A DNA stretch of 5,934 bases. It comes from an uncultured Veillonella sp. GTDB lineage: Bacteria; Bacillota_C; Negativicutes; Veillonellales; Veillonellaceae. Shown in pieces: positions 5,923 through 5,934 of this stretch; the stretch's first letter is position 1; every line of letters starts with the position of its first letter. The stretch is taken from positions 1-5,934 of the forward strand of contig CAAFRK010000257.1 of the NCBI GenBank assembly GCA_900765235.1. Direction: 5' to 3'. A model generated the notes under the pieces. It had not been told where the DNA came from and searched no databases. It saw only the letters and a program-made list of their open reading frames with translations. Both the position numbers and the translations under genes were made by a program.

Positions 5923-5934
5923 AAACAATATATA

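Overview
The window looks like ordinary low-to-mid-GC chromosomal DNA from a Firmicutes-type bacterium. Ribosome binding sites are strong and purine-rich, two genes start with TTG, promoters follow the sigma-A pattern and intrinsic terminators are clear. The proteins feel most like Veillonella or a related Negativicute, but that is an impression from recall and not a demonstrated assignment. No RNA gene, insertion sequence or CRISPR array was seen.

Region 1 (1-1549, + strand) is the end of an ABC importer operon. Two ATPase subunits of the nickel/dipeptide/oligopeptide class are translationally coupled. The first is cut by the left window edge and the second starts at a TTG inside the first gene's last codons. 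The permease genes would be expected further left. A 14-bp hairpin at 1654-1685 closes the operon.

Region 2 (1550-3421, + strand) holds a 318-base regulatory gap and a family 5 solute-binding lipoprotein, presumably the receptor for the same importer but with its own promoter. That promoter has an unusual 20-bp spacer and a 6+6 inverted repeat that overlaps the -10 box, so its expression is probably regulated separately from the ATPases. A bidirectional hairpin at 3488-3517 separates it from the convergent gene that follows.

Region 3 (3528-4463, - strand) encodes a membrane-anchored DUF3829-type protein of unknown function. It starts at TTG behind a good ribosome binding site and a two-tier structured leader.

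Region 4 (4464-5934) starts with an AT-rich divergent promoter region. It then encodes a Sau3AI/MutH-family restriction endonuclease in which the MutH-type active-site residues are intact. The reading frame stops roughly 95 residues short of what I recall for Sau3AI, only 12 bases from the window end, so a nonsense mutation or naturally short form is possible. No methyltransferase is visible. If the enzyme cuts GATC, the roughly 28 GATC sites in this window would need protection by a methylase encoded elsewhere.

Regions 1 and 2 work together in uptake of a metal complex or peptide. The DUF3829 gene and the restriction gene have no evident functional link to them. I found no clearly new system. 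The points most worth checking are the end of the restriction gene and the promoter of the binding-protein gene.
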